From: PNAI01 sp964575715
Lineage (GTDB): Bacteria; Pseudomonadota; Alphaproteobacteria; Rhizobiales; Xanthobacteraceae
NCBI GenBank assembly: GCA_964575715.1
Contig: CAZNSG010000046.1
Location: forward strand, 1 to 34,085
Direction of reading: 5' to 3'
Length of the DNA: 34,085 nucleotides
The position numbers were made by a program, and so were the translations under genes. Positions within the stretch are counted from its first letter, which is position 1. Every line of letters starts with the position of its first letter. Under the pieces are notes generated by a model. The model ran no database searches, had not been told where the DNA came from, and saw only the letters and a program-made list of their open reading frames with translations. Shown piece after piece: positions 8,081-15,947 of this stretch.

Positions 8081-9852
8081 TGGTGATCCGCGTGAGTCAT
8101 ATTGATCAGGTATTTCTGCATGTCCCAGGCCCCGGTCGGGCAACGCTCGGCACACAATCCGCAGTGCAGGCAGACGTCTTCGTCTTTCACCATGACGCGT
8201 TTGGTCTTGAGCAAATCAGAGACATAGAGATCTTGGGTCAGGTTTTTCGCAGGCGCCATCAGCCGCGTGCGCAAATCCGCCTCTTCGCCGTTTGTGGTGA
8301 AGGTGATGCAGTCCATTGGGCAGATGTCGACGCAGGCGTCGCACTCGATGCAAAGCGAGTCGGTGAACACCGTCTGCACGTCGCAATTGAGGCAGCGATG
8401 CGCCTCCTTGAGCGCGAGCTCGACATCGTAACCGAGCTCAACTTCGGCCTTGATGTCGCGCAGCGCGACCACCTTGTCGCGGTGTGGCACGCGGAAACGC
8501 TTGTCGAGCGCGATCTCGTTGTTGTAGCTCCATTCGTGGATGCCCATCTTCTGGCTGAGGACGGCGACGGTGGGGGGAGGGCGATCGTTGATGTCCGCCC
8601 CGGAGCACATTTTGTCGATCGAGATTGCCGCATCGTGGCCGTGCGCCACCGCCCAGATGATGTTTTTCGGGCCGAATGCGCTGTCGCCGCCGAAAAATAT
8701 TTTCGGATTGGTGGAACGCATGGTTTTTGGATCGACTTTTGGCATACCCCACTTGTCAAACTCGATGCCGATGTCGCGCTCGATCCAGGGAAACGCATTT
8801 TCCTGGCCGACCGCGACCAGCACGTCGTCGCACTCGATACATTGGTCCGGCTCGCCGGTGGGGATCAGATCGCGGCGGCCCTTGTCGTCGCGCACCGCCT
8901 TGACCTTCTGGAACAGCACGCCGGTGAGCTTGCCGTTGTCGTGGGTGAATTCCTTCGGGACAAGATAATTGAGGATCGGGATGTCTTCGTGCATGGCGTC
9001 CTCCTTTTCCCAGGGGGACGCTTTCATTTCTTCAAAGCCGGAGCGCACGATGACCTTGACGTCCTCGCCGCCGAGCCGGCGCGAGGAGCGGCAGCAATCC
9101 ATGGCGGTGTTGCCGCCACCGAGCACGATGACGCGCTTGCCGATCTTGTTGATGTGCTCGAACGAGACGCTGGAGAGCCAGTCGATGCCGATGTGAACGT
9201 TCTTGGCCGCTTCCTTGCGTCCGGGAATGTCGAGATCGCGGCCGCGCGGGGCGCCCGAGCCGACGAAGATCGCGTCCCAGCTTTCCGCCAGCAGCGCTTT
9301 AAGACTGTCGATGCGCCTGCCGCCGATAAATTCCATGCCGAGGTCGAGGATATAGCCGCATTCCTCGTCGAGGACGGCTTCGGGCAGGCGAAATTTCGGG
9401 ATCTGAGTCCGCATCATGCCGCCGGCCTGCGGGTCCTGATCGAAGATGACGCAGTGGTAGCCGAGCGGGGCCAGATCGCGCGCCACGGTCAGCGAAGCCG
9501 GACCGCCGCCCACCAGCGCGATGCGTTTGCCATTCTTGATGGCCGCGGGTTTGGGCAGGCGGGCGCGGATATCGTCCTTGTAATCGGCCGCCACGCGCTT
9601 GAGACGGCAGATCGCCACCGGCGCATCCTCCACGCGGACGCGGCGGCAGGCCGGCTCGCAGGGGCGATCGCAGGTGCGCCCCAAGATGCCGGGGAAGACA
9701 TTCGATTCCCAATTGATCATATAGGCGTCGCTGTAGCGGCCCGCCGCGATCAACCGGATATATTCGGGAACAGGCGTGTGGGCCGGACAGGCCCACTGGC
9801 AATCGACTACTTTATGGAAGTAGTCAGGTGCCGAAATATCTGTAGGTTTCAT
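8050..9852 (-). CDS. GltD-like FAD/NAD(P) oxidoreductase with two C-terminal 4Fe-4S clusters
   Basis: The 600-residue flavoprotein resembles the small subunit of glutamate synthase. It has an N-terminal Fe-S region (Cys18, 22, 61, 65, 69), an FAD-binding ALVGGGPASLTVARDL, an NAD(P)-binding VIVLGGGNTAMDCC, and the second FAD site FFGGDSAFG. A ferredoxin-like tail follows, with CIECDACVDICP (from about 501) and CLHCGLCAERCP (from about 561). This tail should carry two [4Fe-4S] clusters and is not part of ordinary GltD. Position as first gene before korA and korB suggests it links NAD(P)H to the ferredoxin used or made by KorAB, either as electron acceptor or in the reverse direction; that is inference. 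AGGAG just upstream of ATG 9852 supports the start. No glutamate synthase large subunit is nearby. Confidence 0.9.
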   Translation of the reverse strand: MKPTDISAPDYFHKVVDCQWACPAHTPVPEYIRLIAAGRYSDAYMINWESNVFPGILGRTCDRPCEPACRRVRVEDAPVAICRLKRVAADYKDDIRARLPKPAAIKNGKRIALVGGGPASLTVARDLAPLGYHCVIFDQDPQAGGMMRTQIPKFRLPEAVLDEECGYILDLGMEFIGGRRIDSLKALLAESWDAIFVGSGAPRGRDLDIPGRKEAAKNVHIGIDWLSSVSFEHINKIGKRVIVLGGGNTAMDCCRSSRRLGGEDVKVIVRSGFEEMKASPWEKEDAMHEDIPILNYLVPKEFTHDNGKLTGVLFQKVKAVRDDKGRRDLIPTGEPDQCIECDDVLVAVGQENAFPWIERDIGIEFDKWGMPKVDPKTMRSTNPKIFFGGDSAFGPKNIIWAVAHGHDAAISIDKMCSGADINDRPPPTVAVLSQKMGIHEWSYNNEIALDKRFRVPHRDKVVALRDIKAEVELGYDVELALKEAHRCLNCDVQTVFTDSLCIECDACVDICPMDCITFTTNGEEADLRTRLMAPAKNLTQDLYVSDLLKTKRVMVKDEDVCLHCGLCAERCPTGAWDMQKYLINMTHADHQCQAPARSAA

Positions 9853-10183
9853 TCACTCCTCGTGCACGCGCCGCTCGATGCAAGGTCGAAGGGTCGTGAC
9901 GTCAACGCTGGCAAATCTCTCCCCCACGGGCCGACATTTCCATGCCGAATCCGCGGCGGGATGTTAATGGACGAAGGCCGCTAACGCTACCTGTCTAAGG
10001 ACATAACAGCAGTCTGTGAAGGGCAGACCGGCCACGGGTTTGTTACCATTCGCACTCGATATCAAAGTGACATAGAAAACGGTTCCGATCACATATCTGC
10101 CAGTATATGTGCTAGAAAATGGTTATTTTGGCGCTTGTTCCGGGCCCTTGATCCGAAATTCTTGTTGCACCGCACAATTGGCC
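9853..10183. other. Divergent intergenic region between the kor operon and the ATP12 gene
   Basis: No gene is supported in this 331-base stretch. It must contain the promoter of the minus-strand kor operon and probably that of the ATP12 gene. It becomes AT-richer towards 10110. The only symmetry I see is ACATAT-N8-ATATGT at 10091-10110, a weak palindrome 74 bases before the ATP12 start. No convincing -35/-10 pair was picked out by eye. Confidence 0.5.
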
Positions 10184-10960
10184 ATGCGCGATATATTAGC
10201 CGACATATTTACCGCTGAGCCCGTTGACCCAATGGAGTCGGCGCGGCGGGGTGCACGTCCGCGGCTACGCGCGCGGTTTTACGCCCATTCGCAAGTTGTG
10301 GCGGGGCCGGAGGGCTTTGCTGTGCAGCTCGACGGCAAGCCGGTGCGCACACCCTTGCGGCGCCCATTGGCGGCACCGGAGCGCGAGCTGGCCGAGGCGA
10401 TTGCCGCGGAATGGGAGGCGCAGCGCGAGGTTATCGAGCCGGCACAGATGCCGCTCACGCGGCTGGCCAATTCCATCATTGACGGGGTGGCCGATGCGCC
10501 AGCGCTGGTGAGCGCCGAGATCGCGAAATATCTCGCCTCCGATCTACTGTTCTATCGCGCGCAAGGGCCGGAACTGCTGCGCGCGCGCCAGGCGCAGCAT
10601 TGGGACCCGGTGCTCGACTGGGTGCACGAAGCTTTTGGTGCGCGTTTCGTGCTGGCCGAGGGCGTGGTGCATTTGCCGCAGCCTGAGCGTGCCATTGCGA
10701 ATGTGACAAAAGCGATTCCGCAAGACGCCTGGCGGCTGGGCGCGCTGCATTGCATCACCACGATCACCGGCTCGGCGCTGATCGCGCTGGCGCTGCTGCG
10801 CGAGCGAATCACGATCGATGCGGCGTGGGCGGCCGCGCAGGTGGACGAGGACTGGCAGATGGAGCAATGGGGGCGCGACGAGCTTGCGTTTGAGCGCCGC
10901 GAGGCCCGCTACAAGGACATGCAAGCGGCGGCCAAGGTATTGGCACTTATGTCGGCCTGA
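10184..10960 (+). CDS. ATP12 family chaperone (F1-ATPase assembly)
   Basis: The 258-residue product is a bacterial homologue of mitochondrial Atp12, which binds the alpha subunit of F1-ATPase during assembly. Family features are the N-terminal RARFYAHSQVV and FAVQLDGKPVRTPLRRPL block, then AIAAEWEAQREVIEPAQMPLTRLANS, the YLASDLLFYRA segment, and WDPVLDWVHEAFG. The C-terminal half is helical, ending MEQWGRDELAFERREARYKDM. I chose ATG 10184 (MRDILADIFTAEP) over the open-frame GTG at 10109. Being upstream of pccB is a common arrangement in this order, but the 220-base gap with a palindromic repeat suggests separate transcripts. Function is taken from the eukaryotic homologue. Confidence 0.9.
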   Translation: MRDILADIFTAEPVDPMESARRGARPRLRARFYAHSQVVAGPEGFAVQLDGKPVRTPLRRPLAAPERELAEAIAAEWEAQREVIEPAQMPLTRLANSIIDGVADAPALVSAEIAKYLASDLLFYRAQGPELLRARQAQHWDPVLDWVHEAFGARFVLAEGVVHLPQPERAIANVTKAIPQDAWRLGALHCITTITGSALIALALLRERITIDAAWAAAQVDEDWQMEQWGRDELAFERREARYKDMQAAAKVLALMSA

Positions 10961-11000
10961 GCGTGGCTGTATACCAGCGGCCGCAATTACTGACTCATCT

Positions 11001-11117
11001 CCGTCACCCTGAGGCGCTCGGCCGAAGGCCGAGCCTCGAAGGGCGATGGCCCCTGCGCTGCCGCATCCGGGCCGTTCATCCTTCGAGGCTCGCTTCGCTC
11101 ACGCCTCAGGATGACGG
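11001..11117. repeat. Palindromic element with long imperfect arms
   Basis: Left arm 11001-11046 (CCGTCACCCTGAGGCG ... GAGCCTCGAAGGG) and right arm 11077-11117 (CATCCTTCGAGGCTCGC ... CCTCAGGATGACGG) are imperfect reverse complements. Each arm also has its own inner hairpin. The CATCCTTCGAGG...CCTCAGGATGACGG form is a familiar dispersed intergenic element in Rhizobiales. Confidence 0.7.
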
Positions 11118-11179
11118 GTCAAACATTAGGGCCGCTAGTATAGTATCGCGATTCTGACGAGCGGGGGCCATAACGCGCG

Positions 11180-12712
11180 ATGAAGGACATTCTCGACAGG
11201 CTTGAGGAGCGCCGCGCCAGGGCGCGCGCGGGCGGCGGCGATGCGCGCATCGCGGCGCAGCACAGCAAAGGCAAGCTCACCGCGCGCGAGCGCATCGAAC
11301 TGCTGCTCGACAAGGACTCATTTGAGGAATTCGACATGTTCGTCGAGCACCGCTCGACCGACTTCGGCATGGACAAGACAAAAATCCCCGGCGACGGTGT
11401 GGTCACCGGCTGGGGCACGGTGAATGGGCGCACGGTTTATGTGTTCGCCAAGGATTTCACCGTGTTCGGCGGCTCGCTGTCGGAAACGCATGCGCGAAAA
11501 ATCACCAAAGTGCAGGACATGGCGCTCACCGCGCGCGCGCCCATCGTCGGCCTGTTCGACGCCGGCGGCGCGCGCATCCAGGAAGGCGTGGCGGCGCTCG
11601 GCGGCTATGGCGAAGTGTTCAAGCGCAATGTGGTGGCCTCCGGCGTCATTCCGCAGATTTCCGTCATCATGGGGCCATGCGCGGGCGGCGACGTCTATTC
11701 GCCGGCGATGACCGACTTCATCTTCATGGTGAAGGACACGAGCTACATGTTCGTGACCGGCCCCGACGTGGTGAAGACCGTGACCAACGAGGTGGTGACC
11801 GCCGAGGAGCTTGGCGGCGCGAGCGTGCATACGACGAAGTCTGCCGTGGCCGACGGCGCCTATGAGAACGACGCGGAATGCCTGCTGCAGATGCGCCGGC
11901 TGATCGATTTTCTGCCGGCGAATTTTTCCGCCGGCGTGCCGGAATGGCCGAGCCATGACGATCCCGAACGCGAGGATAAATCGCTCGACACTTTGATTCC
12001 CGACAGCCCGAACAAGCCCTACGACATCAAGGAGCTGATCCACAAAGTCGCGGACGAGGGCGACTTTTTCGAGATTTCGGAAGCGTTCGCCAAAAACATC
12101 GTGGTCGGCTTCGGGCGGCTCGCGGGCCGCAGCGTGGGGTTTGTCGCCAACCAGCCGATGGTGCTGGCGGGCGTGCTCGATTCCGACGCCAGCCGCAAGG
12201 CGGCGCGCTTTGTGCGCTTCTGCGACGCCTTCAACATTCCGATCGTTACGTTTGTGGACGTGCCGGGATTTCTGCCGGGCACGGCGCAGGAGCAGGGCGG
12301 GCTGATCAAGCATGGCGCCAAGCTGCTGTTCGCCTACAGCCAATGCAGCGTGCCGCTGGTCACCGTGATCACGCGCAAGGCATTCGGCGGCGCCTATGAC
12401 GTGATGGCGAGCAAGCACATCGGCGGCGATCTCAATTACGCCTGGCCGAGCGCGCAGATCGCGGTGATGGGGGCGAAGGGCGCGGTGGAGATCATCTTCC
12501 GCGCCGACATCGGCGATGCCAAGAAAATCGCGGCACGCAGCAAGGAATACGAGGATCAGTTCCTGTCGCCGTTTGCGGCGGCCGAGCGCGGCTATATCGA
12601 CGACGTGATCATGCCGCACGCCACGCGCCGGCGCATCTGCCGCGCGCTCGCCATGCTGCGGGGGAAGCAGGTGGAATGGCCTGCAAGGAAGCACGACAAT
12701 TTGCCGGTGTGA
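11180..12712 (+). CDS. pccB: Propionyl-CoA carboxylase, carboxyltransferase (beta) subunit
   Basis: This subunit transfers carboxyl from biotin to propionyl-CoA, giving methylmalonyl-CoA; PccA at 20.8 kb is its partner. The 510-residue length is normal. The N-terminal half has the acyl-CoA site region VGLFDAGGARIQEGVAALGG and MGPCAGGDVYSPAMTDF. The C-terminal half has the biotin-site blocks FVDVPGFLPGTAQEQGGLI and ITRKAFGGAYDVMASKHIGG. The Asp in GGAYDVM is the position reported in actinobacterial enzymes to favour propionyl- over acetyl-CoA. The last part reads VIMPHATRRRICRALAMLRG and ends in KHDNLPV. A frameshifted copy of this 3' end lies about 660 bases downstream. The ATG at 11180 is the family start. 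Confidence 0.95.
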   Translation: MKDILDRLEERRARARAGGGDARIAAQHSKGKLTARERIELLLDKDSFEEFDMFVEHRSTDFGMDKTKIPGDGVVTGWGTVNGRTVYVFAKDFTVFGGSLSETHARKITKVQDMALTARAPIVGLFDAGGARIQEGVAALGGYGEVFKRNVVASGVIPQISVIMGPCAGGDVYSPAMTDFIFMVKDTSYMFVTGPDVVKTVTNEVVTAEELGGASVHTTKSAVADGAYENDAECLLQMRRLIDFLPANFSAGVPEWPSHDDPEREDKSLDTLIPDSPNKPYDIKELIHKVADEGDFFEISEAFAKNIVVGFGRLAGRSVGFVANQPMVLAGVLDSDASRKAARFVRFCDAFNIPIVTFVDVPGFLPGTAQEQGGLIKHGAKLLFAYSQCSVPLVTVITRKAFGGAYDVMASKHIGGDLNYAWPSAQIAVMGAKGAVEIIFRADIGDAKKIAARSKEYEDQFLSPFAAAERGYIDDVIMPHATRRRICRALAMLRGKQVEWPARKHDNLPV

Positions 12713-12720
12713 TTTTTTCT

Positions 12721-12775
12721 TACCCTCCCCCTTGCGGGGAGAGGTCGCGAGCGAAGCGAGCGGGTGAGGGGCGAG
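12721..12775. repeat. Palindromic element between pccB and the DUF4160 gene
   Basis: This is a further copy of the element seen between korA and korB, with CCTCCCCCTTGCGGGGAGAGG, then the hairpin TCGCGAGCGAAGCGAGCG and the flank GGTGAGGGGCG. It sits exactly at the junction between the pccB stop and the accessory gene pair, and supplies sequence up to the DUF4160 start codon at 12776. Confidence 0.65.
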
Positions 12776-13012
12776 ATGCCGACGGTTCTACGCTGGGGGC
12801 CTTATCGCGCTTTCTTCTATTCCAATGAGGGCTATGAGCCGGCCCATATTCATGTTCGTGCGGGCGATAAAGAAGCCAAATTCTGGCTGCACGATATGAC
12901 AGTTGTGGTCAGCGCCGGGTTCCCGGCCCATGAAATTGCCGATATTATCCGCCATCTGAAGCAGAATCGCGACCAACTAATGAGCGCATGGAATGAGCAC
13001 TTTGGAAATTGA
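12776..13012 (+). CDS. DUF4160 domain protein
   Basis: The 78-residue product begins MPTVLRWGPYRAFFYSNEGY. It has the DUF4160 hallmarks: a tryptophan and aromatic-rich first strand, the motif EPAHIHVRAGDKEAKFWL, and a C-terminal helix IADIIRHLKQNRDQLMSAWNEHFG. The family is of unproven function and is often found beside DUF2442, sometimes annotated as a toxin-antitoxin-like pair. Here it overlaps the DUF2442 gene by 20 bases, so the two are very likely coupled. The ATG at 12776 lies directly after a palindromic element; a GTG at 12764 would start inside it. Family assignment is good; the biological role is unknown. Confidence 0.85.
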   Translation: MPTVLRWGPYRAFFYSNEGYEPAHIHVRAGDKEAKFWLHDMTVVVSAGFPAHEIADIIRHLKQNRDQLMSAWNEHFGN

Positions 13013-13241
13013 TGTGGGCGATCTGCGCGCGCGCGCGGTCGAATTCACCGCCACCGAGCTGGTGGTGACGCTGCTAGATGGCCGCCGGATTGCGACTCCG
13101 CTCGATTGGTATCCGAGGCTCAAGTGTGCCTCGGCGCAGGAGCGCGCGAATTACGAAATCATGGCGATGGGCATTCATTGGCCCGACGTGGATGAGGATT
13201 TGGGCATCGCGGGAATGCTCAAGGGTCGCTCCGCCTCGTGA
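12993..13241 (+). CDS. DUF2442 domain protein
   Basis: The 82-residue product shows the DUF2442 layout: strands around VEFTATELVVTLLDGRRIATPL, the hallmark aromatic turn DWYPRLKCASAQERANYE, and the end GIHWPDVDEDLGIAGMLKG. It starts inside the DUF4160 gene (20-base overlap), giving a two-gene unit. DUF2442 proteins are small, have no known enzymatic activity, and often accompany DUF4160. The unit ends 24 bases before a broken copy of the pccB 3' end. Confidence 0.85.
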   Translation: MSTLEIDVGDLRARAVEFTATELVVTLLDGRRIATPLDWYPRLKCASAQERANYEIMAMGIHWPDVDEDLGIAGMLKGRSAS

Positions 13242-13265
13242 TATGCCCGAACGAAAAACTTTCGG

Positions 13266-13373
13266 CGACGTGATCATGCCGCACGCCACGCGCCGCAGCA
13301 TCGCGCGCTCGCGATGCTGCGGGGGAAGAAGGTCGAGATGCCGGCAAGGAAGCACGATAATTTACCGGTGTGA
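13266..13373 (+). pseudogene. Frameshifted duplicate of the pccB 3' end
   Basis: These 108 bases align with the last 112 bases of pccB (12601-12712). Shared runs include CGACGTGATCATGCCGCACG, CGCGCGCTCG, ATGCTGCGGGGGAAG, GCAAGGAAGCACGA, and CCGGTGTGA at the stop. A four-base deletion after CAGCATC breaks the frame, and scattered substitutions separate the copies. With the deletion repaired it would read a PccB-like KKVEMPARKHDNLPV tail. It has no start or body, so it is a remnant. The two copies form an imperfect direct repeat enclosing the DUF4160/DUF2442 pair. Confidence 0.85.
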
Positions 13374-13381
13374 GGGCTGAT

Positions 13382-15073
13382 ATGAAACAAGCATTGCCTG
13401 CAAAATCATCGTCGTATCAGCCGGACAAGAGGACGATTGGCGAATTGCTGTCGATGACGAGCCCGCCAATAGTCGTTCCAAATTGGCAGCGGAGTTATAG
13501 TTGGACTTCGTCGCACATTGAAACGTTTTGGAACGATCTGCTCGAATTTGATCGTAGAAATCCCGTCGGCAACATGGGTCAGCGTGAATACTTCTTAGGT
13601 TCGGTCGTAATCGTTGAAACTTCGGCCAATGAACATTTGTTGCTTGATGGCCAGCAGCGCTTAGCTACATCTGCAATACTACTTTCAGTAATCCGCGATT
13701 ACGTCATGAAATATAAGGCGGATGCGGCAAAGCGAATTCAATCAAGATATCTCGCCGATTTTGACGATGCAAAAAATGAGCTGGTTTACAAGTTGGCCTT
13801 AAATACGTACGATAAAGAATATTTTAGGCGAAAGATTTTAGAATTTCGTGATGCCAATCACAAGGAACCGAAGGAGGAATTTCCTTCGCATCATTTGATA
13901 GCTGCAGCGCGTGGATATTTCGAAGGTGAATTCACTGCTACTTATGAAAAACTGAAGAACCCTGAAGCAGGTTATAAGTGAGCGCTTCGCGTTCAAAATA
14001 TTCTGATTAGCCATATGTCGGTAGTTGCCGTGACCTCAACTGACGAGGATAGTGCGGCAGAAGTTTTTGAGACCTTAAATGACAGAGGAATAGGGCTCTC
14101 AACGCCCGACTTGCTAAGAAATCTTATAATTCGGCGCGCCGAGGAGAAATTAAGGGATGATATTGTTGATTTATGGGGAGAGATAATCCAGTTCGAAGAT
14201 GATGCGGCTGTTAGAGCATTTCTCCGTCACTACTGGATATCGCATCACGGTGATGTAAAAACTCAGCGCTTGTATCGTGAGATAAAGGATCACATTGTTA
14301 AAAATGACATTAAGAGCATCAATTTCTCACGGGAGTTACGAGACTCGAGTGTTGTGTATAGAGAAATAATTGCCGCGCGCGATAACGACCCAAATGTGGA
14401 AGAGTGTCTGCGTGCGATCGACGAGCTTGGTGCAAATCTTCTTTACCCAATTGTACTAACCATCATGGAAAAAACTGAAGGAATCGAGCGCATTTCGCTG
14501 CTGGCAGCCGTTTTAAATCTTTATGTACGACACTCGGTTATTGGACAATTGGAAAATAGCAAATTAGAAAATGTGATTTATGGGATTGCGAGTGGTTTGC
14601 GCAAGGGTATGAAAGTCTTAGATGCCGTAAAAAAATTGGGAGACTTTGCTCCGAAAGATGACCCGTTCAAGTTAGCATTTGAACGTATTTCGATTTCTCG
14701 GACAGCAACACAACGCTACCTGCTTCGGCAGTTGGAAATAAATCGACGAACTACTGACGAACTTGATGTTAAACCGCCGCATAAAGTTCACGTCGAACAT
14801 ATCTATCCGCAAACTCCACAAGAGGGAAAGCGCCTTGCGGATCATGCGCAATTAATTGATCGGCTGGGAAATTTGACTCTTTTAGCCAAAGCTTTGAACA
14901 TCGCAATCCGAAATGGCAGTTTTGACAAAAAGTTACCGGCTTACGAGGAATCCGAGATATTGATCACAAATGACTTGAAAAAATTGAAAGCTTGGGACGC
15001 AAAGGCGATTGATGAGCGCCAAAAATTGTTGAGCAAGGCTGCTCCAAAGATATGGCCAATAGTCGGAATTTGA
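13382..15073 (+). pseudogene. GmrSD-like DUF262-DUF1524 restriction protein, split by one in-frame TGA
   Basis: Proteins joining DUF262 (GmrS-like) and DUF1524 (GmrD-like HNH nuclease) act as type IV or related restriction systems against modified phage DNA. The first half (199 residues from ATG 13382) has the DUF262 signature VVPNWQRSYSWTSSHIETFW and HLLLDGQQRLAT (DGQQR at 89-93, the ParB/Srx-like nucleotide site). It ends at TGA 13979-13981. The same frame then stays open to 15073, with VFETLNDRGIGLSTPDLLRN and the nuclease motif HVEHIYPQTPQEGKR...GNLTLL. With the TGA read as an amino acid the protein is 563 residues, a normal size. The gene is markedly AT-rich against its surroundings, which suggests transfer. 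GAGGG at 13372-13376 serves as ribosome site. It may be a pseudogene, a sequencing error, or a read-through gene. The second half could also start at ATG 14015 without a visible ribosome site. Confidence 0.85.
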
Positions 15074-15181
15074 ACGGTCTAAAACGTCTTTGATGGTCTT
15101 TCGGTCTTTTTGATTTCGTTTTCCGAACATTTGTTTTGTTTTCATCTCTGAACATCGCTTCATTCTCGCGGCGGAAATGCG

Positions 15182-15197
15182 TTGGTAATCTTACCAA
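15182..15197. promoter_or_regulatory. Candidate operator palindrome upstream of the LTXXQ gene
   Basis: TTGGTAATCTTACCAA is a palindrome with 7-bp arms and a 2-base spacer, 70 bases before the LTXXQ start. It lies in AT-rich DNA at the end of the acquired region. It could be a regulator site for the downstream gene, or chance. Confidence 0.3.
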
Positions 15198-15266
15198 TAA
15201 TTAAGTGGTGCCAGCGCGAATGTTGCTTACGCTGTGCATCAGCGACAACGCCATTGGAGGCACAAA

Positions 15267-15764
15267 ATGTTGAAAGCAATATTTGCCGGAACGACCGCGC
15301 TCACACTGATCGGCGGTTCCGCACTTTACGCCCAGGTGACTGCGCCTACGCAGCCCGGCAGCACGACCGAGCAACAGCGTCCGCGCATGACGGCCGAGGA
15401 GTACGTCACGCGCACCAACGCGCGCATCGCTGAGCTAAAGACGGAGCTGAAACTCTCGGCGGCCCAGGAGAAGAACTGGTCGACGTTCGAAGCGGCGGTG
15501 CGCGAGAGCGCCAAGCAGCGCGCCGAGAATTTCGAGCAGGTGCGCAAGATGCGCGAGCAGTCCGGCGGGCACGGCGCCCGTGCAGAGTCAACGCCGGCGG
15601 ACACCGCCAATCAGAAGCGGCTCGCCGCGGCGCTCGAGCCGCTCTACAAAAGCCTCGACGACGGCCAGAAGCAACGCTTTGCGAGCCTGTTCCGGGTGGA
15701 CGGCCAGGGGCGTGATTTCTGGTTCCGCGGCCGCGGCGATCGGACGCGCGACCAGCGTTCGTAA
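15267..15764 (+). CDS. LTXXQ-motif periplasmic protein (Spy/CpxP-like)
   Basis: The 165-residue product has a signal peptide (MLKAIFAGTTALTLIGGSALYAQ, cleaved near residue 22). The mature protein is helical and charged, with the LTXXQ-like repeat LKLSAAQEKNW at about 61-71. A second helix region comes after EQSGGHGARAESTPA: LAAALEPLYKSLDDGQKQRF. This fits the Spy/CpxP superfamily, whose members are periplasmic chaperones or stress and metal sensors; many alphaproteobacterial members are uncharacterised. GGAGG at 15256-15260 sets the start at ATG 15267. The gene looks monocistronic and is followed by a strong terminator. Confidence 0.85.
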   Translation: MLKAIFAGTTALTLIGGSALYAQVTAPTQPGSTTEQQRPRMTAEEYVTRTNARIAELKTELKLSAAQEKNWSTFEAAVRESAKQRAENFEQVRKMREQSGGHGARAESTPADTANQKRLAAALEPLYKSLDDGQKQRFASLFRVDGQGRDFWFRGRGDRTRDQRS

Positions 15765-15810
15765 ACGATACTGACGATCCTTGCGATCCTTACGATTGCT
15801 AAAATGGAAA

Positions 15811-15840
15811 GCCGCCGGGTTCGCCCGGCGGCTTTTCTTT
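15811..15840 (+). terminator. Rho-independent terminator with UUCG tetraloop
   Basis: A perfect 9-bp stem GCCGCCGGG / CCCGGCGGC encloses TTCG and is followed by TTTTCTTT. It ends the LTXXQ transcript 47 bases after the stop codon. An A-run just before the stem may allow some termination from the other strand. Confidence 0.92.
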
Positions 15841-15858
15841 CGTAAACCACTTCCGCTC

Positions 15859-15920
15859 GTCCCCGCGCAAGCAGGGATCCTGAGATCGTGGCAATTGGAT
15901 TCCCGCTTGCGCGGAAATGA
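15859..15920. repeat. Palindromic intergenic element
   Basis: GTCCCCGCGCAAGCAGGGATCC (first 20 bases: GTCCCCGCGCAAGCAGGGAT) and the later GGATTCCCGCTTGCGCGG are near reverse complements, enclosing a short unique loop. It is the well-known GCGCAAGCGGGAATCC-type repeat of this group. It lies between convergent genes. Confidence 0.65.
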
Positions 15921-15947
15921 GCCGAGATAATGCGGAATTGCGGCGCG

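Noticed and set aside
6902..8086. Plus-strand open frame of 394 codons over korA
   Set aside because: Antisense shadow of korA with no family motif.
8074..9984. Plus-strand open frame of 636 codons over the GltD-like gene
   Set aside because: Antisense shadow of a well-supported flavoprotein gene; the translation has no domain signature and starts inside korA.
11318..12694. Minus-strand open frame of 458 codons over pccB
   Set aside because: Antisense shadow of pccB; His/Arg-rich with no motif.
12601..13373. Insertion-sequence target duplication around DUF4160/DUF2442
   Set aside because: Direct repeats of about 110 bases with many differences are far too long and diverged for a transposition target duplication, and no transposase or terminal inverted repeats are visible.
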